From contig OZ244254.1 in assembly GCA_965217205.1 (NCBI GenBank), positions 2,604,001-2,668,000 on the forward strand: a stretch of 64,000 bases of DNA, in the 5' to 3' direction. The DNA is from Maricaulis sp947259345. GTDB lineage: Bacteria; Pseudomonadota; Alphaproteobacteria; Caulobacterales; Maricaulaceae. Below, one piece after another: positions 43,489-51,525 of this stretch. The stretch's first letter is position 1. The number at the start of each line of letters is the position of its first letter. The position numbers were made by a program, and so were the translations under genes. Below the pieces are notes generated by a model that did no database searches, had not been told where the DNA came from, and was given only the letters and a program-made list of their open reading frames with translations.

Positions 43489-45221
43489 TGGAGACGCCCT
43501 CAAGCCGCGAGCGCCGCACGATCCGCTGCGCGATCTACACCCGCAAATCATCCGAGGAGGGCCTGGATCAGGAATTCAACTCGCTCGATGCCCAGTTCGA
43601 AGCCTGCGCCGCCTATATCGCCAGCCAGAAGGCGGAAGGCTGGAAGGTTGTGCCCGAGCGCTATGACGATGGCGGCATCTCCGGCGGCACGCTGGAACGC
43701 CCAGGCATCCAGCGGCTGATGGCGGACGTGGATGCCGGCCGCGTCGACATGATCGTGGTCTACAAGATCGACCGGCTGACCCGATCCCTCGCGGACTTCT
43801 CCCGCCTGATCGATCGGCTCGATGCCGCCAACTGCTCCTTTGTATCCGTCACCCAGGCCTTCAACACCTCGACCTCGATGGGCCGTCTGACCTTGAACGT
43901 GCTTTTGTCCTTTGCCCAGTTTGAACGCGAGGTCACATCCGAGCGCATTCGCGACAAGATCGCAGCTTCCAAGAAAAAGGGTCTGTGGATGGGCGGGATG
44001 GTGCCCATGGGATACGATGTCGATCCCGACCCGAAGGTCAGGGGCCTGGTGATCAATCCCGCCGAGGCGGAACACATCAGAACGCTCTTCGCGCTCTATG
44101 ATGAGCACGAATGCCTCTCTGCCGTTGCCGCCAAGGCCAGGGATCAGGGCATCCGGTCCAAGCACCGGGTGTTCGCGTCAGGCCGCGAATTTGGTGGCGC
44201 GGTCCTGTCGCACGGCGCGGTCCACAATATCCTGACCAATCCGATCTATGTCGGGCGCATCCGGCACAAGCATCTGGTCCATGACGGCCAGCACGAGGCA
44301 ATCATCAGCGACGAGCTCTGGCGCCGGGTTCAGGACAAGCTCCAGGCGCACGCGGCCCGGCCGCGGGTGCGGGACCCGATCACCCGGAAACTCAAACAGC
44401 CTGATGCCAAGTCACTGCTGGCCGGCAAGCTCTACGATGAGGCGGGTGACCGGTTGACGCCCAGCCACTCTCGGCGGGCAACACAAACCGGGCACAAGCG
44501 CATTCGCTACTATGTCTCACGACGCCTGATGCAAGGTAGCAAGGATGACCCCTCCGGCTGGCGTCTGCCCGCCCTCAAGCTGGAGCGGGCAGTTTGTGGC
44601 GCGATCGCGGATCACCTCGCCCAAGCCGGCGATACGATTTTTCACGATGCCGATCCCATCGCGCTCTACAGGGCGCAAGACGGTATGCGCATTGTCCATG
44701 ACCGGCTGCGCGCCCGCGACGGCGAGCTGGTCCGAGAGCTTGTGGAGCGGGTCCTGATCGCGCCTCGACACCTCACCATTCAGCTCTCGGGCACGGGCAT
44801 GGCAAGCGCGCTCGGGATTGCTCCCGATTCAATCGACCCCGACAAGCTGCGGATCGAGACCGGCTTTGAGCTGCACCGGCGAGGTGTCGAGATCAAGATC
44901 ATCACCGGTCAGTTCGAGCGCGCGCCCGACCAGACGCTGATCAACGCCATCGCCAAGGCCCGACAGTGGATGTCAGAAACCCGGCGCGGGATCTCCCTGG
45001 CCGCGATCGGCCGGCGTTATGGATGGACTGACAGTCCGGTGAGACAGCGCATCCGCCTGGCCTTCCTCTCGCCGGAGATAACCGCCGCCATCCTCGACGG
45101 CCGTCAGCCGCCCGAGCTGACACTGCAATATCTCCTGACCCACCCCATTGCGCTCGACTGGAATGAGCAGGCCAGAACGCTTGGATTTATCGACGGCAAA
45201 ATTCCCTGTTCGGCTGAATAA
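43488..45221 (+). CDS. Large serine recombinase
   Basis: 577 residues from ATG 43488, which overlaps the DUF2924 stop (TGATG). The resolvase domain has YTRKSSEEGLDQEFNSLDAQ, with the catalytic Ser at about position 21, and YKIDRLTRSLADFSRLIDRL. SFAQFEREVTSERIRDKI leads into the long helix. The recombinase domain and a Cys-poor C-terminus follow. It is likely the integrase of the island. The repeat-rich region directly downstream and tRNA-Ser beyond it are the natural places to look for an attachment site. The catalytic region looks intact. Confidence 0.9.
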   Translation: METPSSRERRTIRCAIYTRKSSEEGLDQEFNSLDAQFEACAAYIASQKAEGWKVVPERYDDGGISGGTLERPGIQRLMADVDAGRVDMIVVYKIDRLTRSLADFSRLIDRLDAANCSFVSVTQAFNTSTSMGRLTLNVLLSFAQFEREVTSERIRDKIAASKKKGLWMGGMVPMGYDVDPDPKVRGLVINPAEAEHIRTLFALYDEHECLSAVAAKARDQGIRSKHRVFASGREFGGAVLSHGAVHNILTNPIYVGRIRHKHLVHDGQHEAIISDELWRRVQDKLQAHAARPRVRDPITRKLKQPDAKSLLAGKLYDEAGDRLTPSHSRRATQTGHKRIRYYVSRRLMQGSKDDPSGWRLPALKLERAVCGAIADHLAQAGDTIFHDADPIALYRAQDGMRIVHDRLRARDGELVRELVERVLIAPRHLTIQLSGTGMASALGIAPDSIDPDKLRIETGFELHRRGVEIKIITGQFERAPDQTLINAIAKARQWMSETRRGISLAAIGRRYGWTDSPVRQRIRLAFLSPEITAAILDGRQPPELTLQYLLTHPIALDWNEQARTLGFIDGKIPCSAE

Positions 45222-45481
45222 TTTTCCCTGTTCTAATCGGTAACAGGGAAAGCCAATTCCCTGTTACCGGGCGCAGGGAAATGCCTCACAACCCACTGAA
45301 TTGTCGCGATTAATTCCTTACAATATCGGAGATTCGGGGCTATTTCGCGCCAAATTCCCTGCGATCCGGGGAAAACAGGGAATTCGCCCTACCCGATCTG
45401 CCCGAAAGCGCGAACAGAGACCGGTGGGCAATATAGCGCCCGGATCGCCCATTCCTCCCGGTCTCCATGCAGGGAAAATTC
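45201..45481. repeat. Cluster of TTCCCTGTT/AACAGGGAA repeats downstream of the recombinase
   Basis: Copies or near-copies in both orientations: 45203-45211, 45225-45233, 45242-45250 (inverted), 45257-45265, 45274-45280 (inverted, shorter), 45355-45361 (partial), 45374-45384 (inverted) and 45470-45478 (inverted, partial). The 45225-45265 group makes two facing palindromes. The first copy lies inside the recombinase 3' end. No gene is seen from 45222 to 45549. It may be the recombinase binding or attachment region. Confidence 0.6.
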
Positions 45482-45549
45482 CGCGAAGGCACGGGAACAC
45501 CGCGGGAATTGAGCGGCGCCATTTAATATAACTATTTCAAGAAAATATG

Positions 45550-45639
45550 TGGCGGTGAGGGTGGGATTCGAACCCACGAGACGGTTACCCGCCTACACGC
45601 GTTCCAGGCGTGCGCCTTCGACCACTCGGCCACCTCACC
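45550..45639 (-). tRNA. tRNA-Ser (GGA)
   Basis: On the minus strand the acceptor arm GGTGAGG (45639-45633) pairs with CCTCACC, followed by the G discriminator and an encoded CCA ending at 45550. The anticodon loop CTGGAAC gives anticodon GGA, with stem CACGC/GCGTG. A long variable arm and GGTTCGAATCC T-arm are present, as expected for class II serine tRNA. The length is 90 bases. It borders the recombinase-bearing island. Confidence 0.95.
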
Positions 45640-45798
45640 GCGAAGGCGCGGACTATACCCATCGCGGCGCATCCTGCAAGGCGTCTCGGGCAGCTTTCGC
45701 ACCTTTCGAAGACGTCATTTGTCAGTCGCCGGTCGGAACGGCAATCTGACGGCGAAAGGGGGCCATTCGTCATTCACGTCTGGTCACAGGGGAAATTC

Positions 45799-46392
45799 AT
45801 GACAATCAGACAATGGGCCGCTTGCGGCCTGGTCTTCGGCCTGCTCGCCGGAGCCGCGCCGGCCGTGCTCGCTCAGGATGAGGCCATGCGCCGCAGCTGG
45901 GGGGCAGAAGCCCGCGCGGAGATGGACCGGCTGGCGCCGCTGGCCGGCGCCTGGTCGGTTCGGGAGTATGACAGTGACCGCGCGGGCGGCTGGACCGGGG
46001 GCGAGACGGCCTACACCGTCACCATCCGCTATCTGCTCGACAATATGGCCCTGCGCGAGGATGTGCCCGAGCGTCCGGTCAAGCCCTGGCGCCTGGAAAC
46101 CACGATCCAGTACGACCAGAACCGGGATGTCTTCCGGCTGGTGGCGCTGGACGATACCTGGGGCAATATGGATGTGTACGAGGGGGTGATGGGAGACGAT
46201 AACCGCCTCGTTGTCGACGATCTGCGCGCTGACACGCCCTTCGTGAATGCGGACGGCTCGCGCACGCATTTCCGGCTCACCATCGAGATCGCCGACCGCG
46301 ACCATCACAACATGCTGATCGAAGCGAGTGGCGATGCCGGCGAGACCTGGCAGCCCTTCCAGCGCATCGAGCGGAGCCGGATCGGCAGCTGA
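45799..46392 (+). CDS. Exported DUF1579-like hypothetical protein
   Basis: 197 residues from ATG 45799, just after AGGGGAAA. A signal peptide (MTIRQWAACGLVFGLLAGAAPAVLA) precedes a compact beta-rich domain. The segment LAPLAGAWSVREYD...TVTIRYLLDNMALREDV resembles DUF1579-type lipocalin-like proteins. It is the first core gene to the right of tRNA-Ser. The ligand and role are unknown. Confidence 0.7.
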   Translation: MTIRQWAACGLVFGLLAGAAPAVLAQDEAMRRSWGAEARAEMDRLAPLAGAWSVREYDSDRAGGWTGGETAYTVTIRYLLDNMALREDVPERPVKPWRLETTIQYDQNRDVFRLVALDDTWGNMDVYEGVMGDDNRLVVDDLRADTPFVNADGSRTHFRLTIEIADRDHHNMLIEASGDAGETWQPFQRIERSRIGS

Positions 46393-46407
46393 CGCAGTTT
46401 CAGCGGA

Positions 46408-46475
46408 CGGGGGCTCTGGTTTTTGCGCGCGGGACACCTATTTTGAGGGTCGATCCCGTGGCGCTGGAGCCCCCG
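46408..46475 (+). promoter_or_regulatory. Long-range inverted repeat around the msrA ribosome site
   Basis: CGGGGGCTC at 46408-46416 and GAGCCCCCG at 46467-46475 are perfect complements 50 bases apart. The right arm ends one base before the msrA ATG and overlaps its GGAG site, so a folded leader could limit translation. Confidence 0.35.
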
Positions 46476-46476
46476 C

Positions 46477-47130
46477 ATGTCAGACCCTGTCTGGAAATCC
46501 GAAATCATCCCTGCTGACCAGGCCCTGCCCGGTCGCGAGACCCCCATTGCCACCGCGCCGGTGCATTTCATTACCGGGCGCGAAATCCGCATGGCGCGTC
46601 CGAAGGGTATGGTGGAATTGCATCTCGGCCTGGGCTGCTTCTGGGGCGCCGAGCGGATCTTCTGGGAGACGCCCGGCGTGTGGCATACGGCGGTTGGCTA
46701 TGGCGGCGGATCGACACCCAATCCGACCTATGAAGAGACCTGTTCCGGCGCGACCGGGCATGCCGAGCTTGTTCGTGTGATATTCGATCCGTCCCTGATA
46801 TCGCTTGAGGACATCCTGAAACGCTTTTGGGAAGCCCACGACCCGACCCAGGGCATGCGACAGGGCAATGATCGCGGCACCCAGTATCGCTCGGCGATTT
46901 ATACAACGGCTGACGATCAGCTCGAGGCGGTGCGGCAGTCGGCGAAGGCGTATGAAGCAGAACTGGCAAAGGCTGGCCTGGGTGCGATCACCACCGAGAT
47001 CGCACCGGCCGGGCCCTTCTACTATGCCGAGGATTATCACCAGCAATACCTGGCCAAGAACCCGTCCGGCTATTGCGGGATCGGCGGCACCGGCGTGGTC
47101 TGCCCGATCGGCGCGGGCGCCCCGGCCTGA
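46477..47130 (+). CDS. msrA: Peptide methionine-S-sulfoxide reductase
   Basis: 217 residues. The active site GCFWGAERIFWE places the catalytic Cys at about residue 54. TAVGYGGGSTPNPTYEETCSGATGHAE, GNDRGTQYRSAIY and YYAEDYHQQYL follow in MsrA order. It reduces methionine-S-sulfoxide in oxidised proteins. The N-terminal ~45 residues extend beyond the minimal enzyme and have no clear signal peptide. A Cys near the C-terminus (SGYCGIGG) could be a resolving residue. Its stop overlaps the next start as TGATG. Confidence 0.94.
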   Translation: MSDPVWKSEIIPADQALPGRETPIATAPVHFITGREIRMARPKGMVELHLGLGCFWGAERIFWETPGVWHTAVGYGGGSTPNPTYEETCSGATGHAELVRVIFDPSLISLEDILKRFWEAHDPTQGMRQGNDRGTQYRSAIYTTADDQLEAVRQSAKAYEAELAKAGLGAITTEIAPAGPFYYAEDYHQQYLAKNPSGYCGIGGTGVVCPIGAGAPA

Positions 47131-48017
47131 TGCCCGCGGGTCGCGCAGCAACCGGATCAAGCCTGCTCTTCTTGGTCCTCTGGGCCTGCGCACCAACCCC
47201 GTCACCTGCGGATGGGCATGACGACCTTGTTCTCTTCGCCAGCGATGCGAATGACGCCGGCGATATTCTTGCCATCCCCCTGCTGGGCGGACCGCTGCAA
47301 ATGATCTGCGCCGGGCCCGGCCCCCAGGGCAGCCCACGGATCCGCCCGGCGCAGCAGAGCGGTGTGTATGCCGACTTCGCCACCGACCCGGCCGAGGCGC
47401 GCCGCCTGCCGGGCTGCGAAAGCCTGGGTCCATTCGACGGCGAGGCCTTGCCGGTCTGGTTGCCGCAAAGCGACCGGGTCAGTGCCGGCAATGCCGAAAG
47501 CGGTGATGTCACGCTCGCCAGCGCCCTTGGGCGCCCCGCGGCCGCCCCGGTCATCATGTCCGACGCGATCGAGCGCTACCCGGCCTGGTCCGGCGACGAG
47601 ACCCGCCTCGCCTTTGCCCGCAGGACCGAGGCCGGCTGGAGTTTGGTCGTGCACGAAATGGCCACCGGGCAGGAGCGGGTCTATCTGGATGGTGCGACCT
47701 ATCTTGGTCATCCGGCCTGGTCGCCTAACAATGACCGGCTCTCCTTTGACATGTTCGTCGACGGGGATGCCGAGATTTTCACACTCGAGCTTGCGAGCGG
47801 CGAGGCCCGGCGCTGGACCGCACGTCCCGGTCATGTCCTTGCCTCCGCCTGGTCCAGCACGGGCCAGCACTTGGTTTTCACGGGCCTGCCCGCCGACAGC
47901 GAGGCCCGCGACATCTTCCGGATTGACCTCGGTTCCGGCGCCATCACCAACCTCACGACGAGTCCGGCCAATGAGACCGGCCCGGTGATCCTGCCCGCAA
48001 GCTGGCTTGAAGACTGA
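47130..48017 (+). CDS. Lipoprotein with TolB/WD40-like beta-propeller
   Basis: 295 residues, start-coupled to msrA. The N-terminus has a lipobox (LLFLVLWAC). The body carries repeated propeller blades such as YPAWSGDETRLAFARRTEAG, HPAWSPNNDRLSFDMFVDGDAEIF and LASAWSSTGQHLVFTGLP. These match the WD40-like Pro-Asp repeats of TolB and related proteins. It probably binds a ligand or partner in the envelope. The partner is unknown, and the gene is too short to be TolB itself. Confidence 0.75.
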   Translation: MPAGRAATGSSLLFLVLWACAPTPSPADGHDDLVLFASDANDAGDILAIPLLGGPLQMICAGPGPQGSPRIRPAQQSGVYADFATDPAEARRLPGCESLGPFDGEALPVWLPQSDRVSAGNAESGDVTLASALGRPAAAPVIMSDAIERYPAWSGDETRLAFARRTEAGWSLVVHEMATGQERVYLDGATYLGHPAWSPNNDRLSFDMFVDGDAEIFTLELASGEARRWTARPGHVLASAWSSTGQHLVFTGLPADSEARDIFRIDLGSGAITNLTTSPANETGPVILPASWLED

Positions 48018-48069
48018 CAAGCGTGTCGTGTCTCTCTAATCTGGCGCCGGACGAGACTAGGACAGGCCT

Positions 48070-48744
48070 GTGACACGATTGATCGCCTTTGATGTGGACT
48101 CGACTTTGCTGCGCGTGGAGTCGCTGGATACCGCGCTGGAAGCCGCCCTCGCCGATCGCGCGGACCGGGCCGCGGCCAAGGCCCGTCTGCACGAGATCAC
48201 CAAGGCCGGCATGTCCGGCAGCATGGCTCTGCGCGACAGCCTGGAGGCGCGCCTGCAACTCGCGGCCCTCGACCGCGACGGCGTTGCGGCGGTTGCGGAG
48301 CATTTGCGGCAGCGTGTGACACCGGGCATGACCCCGCTCCTCGCGCGATTGCGGGAGAAGGGTGATACGCTGCACGCGATCTCCGGCGGGTTTGCCGACC
48401 TGCTCGAACCGGTTCTGGCCGATCTCGGCTTCAGACAGGGCGATATTCACGCCAATCGCTTCGTGTGGGAGGACGACCGCGTCGCCGGCCTGGATACGGA
48501 CTACCCGCTCTCGCGCAATGGCGGAAAGGCCGAAATCCTGACCTCGATTTCCGGACAGGCCGATGAGACCATCATGGTCGGTGACGGGATGACGGATTTC
48601 GAAGCCTATGAGGCCGGCGCTGCGGATCGCTTCATCGGCTTCGGCCTGATCGCCAAGCGCGAAGTCGTCATCGCTGCCTGCGAATGGTCCGGCGCCAACT
48701 ATGTGCGGACGGTCGACGGGCTGGCCAAGGCGCTGGGCGTCTAG
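48070..48744 (+). CDS. serB: Phosphoserine phosphatase
   Basis: 224 residues from GTG 48070, after AGGACAGG. The HAD motifs are AFDVDSTLL (nucleophile Asp8, Asp10), ISGGFADLLEP (motif II), NGGKAEIL with Lys (motif III) and MVGDGMTDFEAYEAG (motif IV). It dephosphorylates phosphoserine to serine, the last step of serine synthesis. serA lies nearby on the opposite strand, separated by one gene, so two of the pathway's enzymes are clustered. There is no N-terminal ACT domain, so this is the short form. Confidence 0.88.
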   Translation: MTRLIAFDVDSTLLRVESLDTALEAALADRADRAAAKARLHEITKAGMSGSMALRDSLEARLQLAALDRDGVAAVAEHLRQRVTPGMTPLLARLREKGDTLHAISGGFADLLEPVLADLGFRQGDIHANRFVWEDDRVAGLDTDYPLSRNGGKAEILTSISGQADETIMVGDGMTDFEAYEAGAADRFIGFGLIAKREVVIAACEWSGANYVRTVDGLAKALGV

Positions 48745-48858
48745 CCGACCAGCCGGCCCCATTTCATCGGAAAGATGCGCCGATTCGGAAATCGGCAAGA
48801 CGCGAGCCGCGCGAGCCGCCAGTATCGGTGCCACAACCAGATCCGCATCGGAGCACGC

Positions 48859-49587
48859 ATGCCAAGCACACCCGCACCCCCCCGCCATCCTGTCGCGCTC
48901 GCCCGCCTGTCCGGCCTGGCCTATCTTGCGATCATCCTCTGCGGAATCTTCGCCCAGATGGCGGTCCGCGGCAGCCTGATCGACTGGCAGGATGCCGGCG
49001 CCACCGCCGAGCTGATCCAGAGCCGGAACGGCTTGTTCCGCCTGGGCCTTCTGGCCGACTTCCTGGTCCTGGTGCTTGATATCGTACTGGCTGTGACCTT
49101 CTACCGCCTCCTGGCCCCGGTGGACCGCGGCCTGGCACTTCTGGCCCTGTCTGTTCGCCTGGTGATGAGTGCTGTCCTGGTTGCAGCCCTCCTCGCCCAG
49201 ACAGCGCCGCTGATCCTGCTCGGCGAAACTGCCATTGCCGGCCAGCTCGAGCCGGGCGCCGCCGGCACACTCGCCCTCACCTTCCTCGGCCTGCACAATG
49301 AAGGCTATATCCTCGCACTCATGCTGTTCGGCCTGCATGGCTGCGCGCTCGGCATCCTGCTGGTCCGGTCCGGCTATTTTCCGCGCTTTCTTGGCATCCT
49401 CATGGGGCTGTCAGGCCTGAGCTATCTGGCGCTCGGCATCGTACATTTCGGACTGCCATCCCTGTCCGGGGTCGGCGGTTTGCTGCTTATTCCCGCCGCC
49501 CTGCCGGAATTCGTATTCACTGGCTGGCTGCTGATCGTCGGCCTCAACCGCCGCCGGTGGGAGACCCGGGTCGCCCCGTCGACCTAG
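48859..49587 (+). CDS. DUF4386-family membrane protein
   Basis: 242 residues from ATG 48859, with GGAG upstream; the longer frame upstream looks non-coding. Six to seven hydrophobic helices are visible (LSGLAYLAIILCGIFAQM, LVLVLDIVLAVTFYRLLAP, LLLIPAALPEFVFTGWLLIV). FLGLHNEGYILALMLFGLHG and FPRFLGILMGLSGLSYL are DUF4386 features. The function is unknown. Its end overlaps the serA end by four bases on opposite strands. Confidence 0.75.
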   Translation: MPSTPAPPRHPVALARLSGLAYLAIILCGIFAQMAVRGSLIDWQDAGATAELIQSRNGLFRLGLLADFLVLVLDIVLAVTFYRLLAPVDRGLALLALSVRLVMSAVLVAALLAQTAPLILLGETAIAGQLEPGAAGTLALTFLGLHNEGYILALMLFGLHGCALGILLVRSGYFPRFLGILMGLSGLSYLALGIVHFGLPSLSGVGGLLLIPAALPEFVFTGWLLIVGLNRRRWETRVAPST

Positions 49588-50789
49588 CGGATCAGCCGGG
49601 CGCTGATCGATCCGTCCAGCGCGCTGATATGGTCGACAAAACCGGCCGGTAGATCGCCCTCGAGATCCGCGGCGACATAGCCCAGCTGGCCGCGGGTCTC
49701 GAGTTGCTGGGCGGCGATATTGGCGCCCGAGGCGCTGACCGCATCATTGAGCCGTGACAGGAAGCCCGGCGCATTGGAGTGGAAGCTCAACAGACGCGTC
49801 CGGCCGGGCTTGATCTGACCGGGTTCGATCTCGGGGACATTGACCGCGCCCTTGGTGGCGCCCAGCGAGACAAAGCGGGCCAGCTTGCCGGAGACGTCCT
49901 CGCCGATGGCCTGCTGGGCTTCCAGCGTCGAGCCGCCGATATGCGGGGTCAGGATGATATTCTCGAAAGCCTGGAGCGGCGAGACGAAGGCCTCGTCCTT
50001 GGAGGCCGGCTCCTTGGGAAAGACATCGACGGCGGCGCCGATCAGATGGCCGCTTTCCAGGGCCTCTGCGAGGGCGTCGATGTTGACCAGGTCGCCGCGC
50101 GCCTGATTGATCAGTATGGCGCCCTTCTTCATCTTCGCGATCGCCTCGCGGCTCATGATATTGCGCGTCTGGTCGGTTGAGGGAACGTGCAGGGTCACGA
50201 CGTCCGAGACTTCCAGCAATTCATCCAGGCTCGAACAGGAGCGCGCATTGCCGTGCGCCAGCTTGGGTTCGGTGTCGTAGAAATAGACATGCATGCCCAG
50301 CGCGCTGGCCAGCACCGACAATTGCGAGCCGATATTGCCATAGCCGACAATGCCCAGCTTCTTGGCGCGGACCTCGTGCGAATTGGTCGCCGATTTCTGC
50401 CATTCGCCGCGCATCGCCGCGCCGGAACGCATGGGGATGCCGCGCATCAACATGATGATCGAGGCCAGAGTCAGCTCGGCCACGGACCGCGTATTGCCGA
50501 AGGGACCGTTGAAGACCGGAATGCCCCGATCCGCCGCGACATCGAGATCGACCTGATTGGTGCCGATGCAGAAACAACCCAGAGCCCGCAGATTGGGCGC
50601 GGCATCGAAGGCGGCCCGGTTCATCTTGGTGCGCGAGCGGATGCCAGCCAGCACGGCCGGCCCGAGGGCCGCATGCAGCGCCTCGATATCCAGCGCCGCC
50701 GTGTGGCGCTCGATGGCATAGCCGTCGGCCTTGAAGGCGATATCGGCGACCGGGTGGACATTTTCAAACAGAACGACAGTGTCGGACAT
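49584..50789 (-). CDS. serA: D-3-phosphoglycerate dehydrogenase
   Basis: 401 residues from ATG 50789, with GGGAAG upstream; an ATG seven codons earlier is less well placed. The NAD-binding motif is GIVGYGNIGSQLSVLASALG, with FYDTE providing the cofactor-specificity Asp. The catalytic Arg/Glu/His are in NQARGDLV, VDVFPKEP and LTPHIGGST. A C-terminal ACT-type regulatory domain follows (AAQQLETRGQLGYVAADLEG). Length and layout match the E. coli SerA type, so serine feedback inhibition is likely. It starts serine synthesis and pairs with serB. Confidence 0.93.
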   Translation of the reverse strand: MSDTVVLFENVHPVADIAFKADGYAIERHTAALDIEALHAALGPAVLAGIRSRTKMNRAAFDAAPNLRALGCFCIGTNQVDLDVAADRGIPVFNGPFGNTRSVAELTLASIIMLMRGIPMRSGAAMRGEWQKSATNSHEVRAKKLGIVGYGNIGSQLSVLASALGMHVYFYDTEPKLAHGNARSCSSLDELLEVSDVVTLHVPSTDQTRNIMSREAIAKMKKGAILINQARGDLVNIDALAEALESGHLIGAAVDVFPKEPASKDEAFVSPLQAFENIILTPHIGGSTLEAQQAIGEDVSGKLARFVSLGATKGAVNVPEIEPGQIKPGRTRLLSFHSNAPGFLSRLNDAVSASGANIAAQQLETRGQLGYVAADLEGDLPAGFVDHISALDGSISARLIR

Positions 50790-50923
50790 CACGCAGCTTC
50801 CCAAGGACATCGAGGCGGCCAGAATCGCCTCCCTTCATGGCGCACCGCAACACGATGTCCACGCGCTTGTCCACTGCATGATATCGCTACCGCGCCCCGG
50901 CCCCGACCGGTCGGCGCGCAAGA

Positions 50924-51457
50924 TTATTCGATGTTGAGCGCACGAACGGCGGCAAGTGTCTGATCGACATGCTCGTAAGGACTCATATCGGACCAGGAAA
51001 ACGCGATCGTCGAATTTTGATCGATCACATAGGAGGTGCGATTGGTCCAGCCCGGACGCATCATCATGCGCGCATCATAGTCTCGGGCCATGCCGTCCTC
51101 GACGGCAAAGACCGGAAAAGCCGAGGCACAATGCTGGGTCGAGAACTCGGCCAGGCGGTCCGTATTGCCGCCGGTCACACCGATGACGCGCGCGCCTTCG
51201 GCCGTGAACTGGTCGATCGCTTCGGCAAAGGCCGCGGCCTGGGCCTCGCAGCCCGAGGTGAAGGCGGCCGGGAAGAAGAAGAGCACGACCGGCCCCTCTT
51301 CCAGCGCCTCGGCGAGGTGGAAGGAAACCGGCTCACCGGCCTGGAAGCCGGAGACGGTGAAATCGGCGGCGGCATCACCGGCATCAAGCTCGGCGAGGGC
51401 CGGAGAAGCGGTGAGGGCAAGGGCAGCAAGGCTGGCAGCGATATGGCGGCGCATCAT
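50924..51457 (-). CDS. Exported peroxiredoxin (AhpC/TSA-type)
   Basis: 177 residues; AGGGAG precedes tandem ATG codons at 51457 and 51454. The signal peptide is RRHIAASLAALALTASPALA. The peroxidatic Cys is in FFFPAAFTSGCEAQ at about residue 69, matching PxxxTxxC. GVTGGNTDRLAEF and MMRPGWTNRTSYVID follow. It would reduce peroxides in the periplasm. A further Cys (TQHCASAF) may resolve the disulfide. The export signal is unusual for Bcp-like proteins. Confidence 0.85.
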   Translation of the reverse strand: MMRRHIAASLAALALTASPALAELDAGDAAADFTVSGFQAGEPVSFHLAEALEEGPVVLFFFPAAFTSGCEAQAAAFAEAIDQFTAEGARVIGVTGGNTDRLAEFSTQHCASAFPVFAVEDGMARDYDARMMMRPGWTNRTSYVIDQNSTIAFSWSDMSPYEHVDQTLAAVRALNIE

Positions 51458-51525
51458 CAATCTCCCTGAGGCATGCGTGTCTTGGTCAAGAAGATGGCGC
51501 GTGATCAGCCGAAGGCAAGCCCCGA

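Noticed and set aside
45201..45481. CRISPR array
   Set aside because: The repeats are short, in both orientations and unevenly spaced, and there are no cas genes.
47953..49338. 461-codon minus-strand open frame spanning serB and the DUF4386 gene
   Set aside because: It crosses two recognisable plus-strand genes and their spacer and has no motif.
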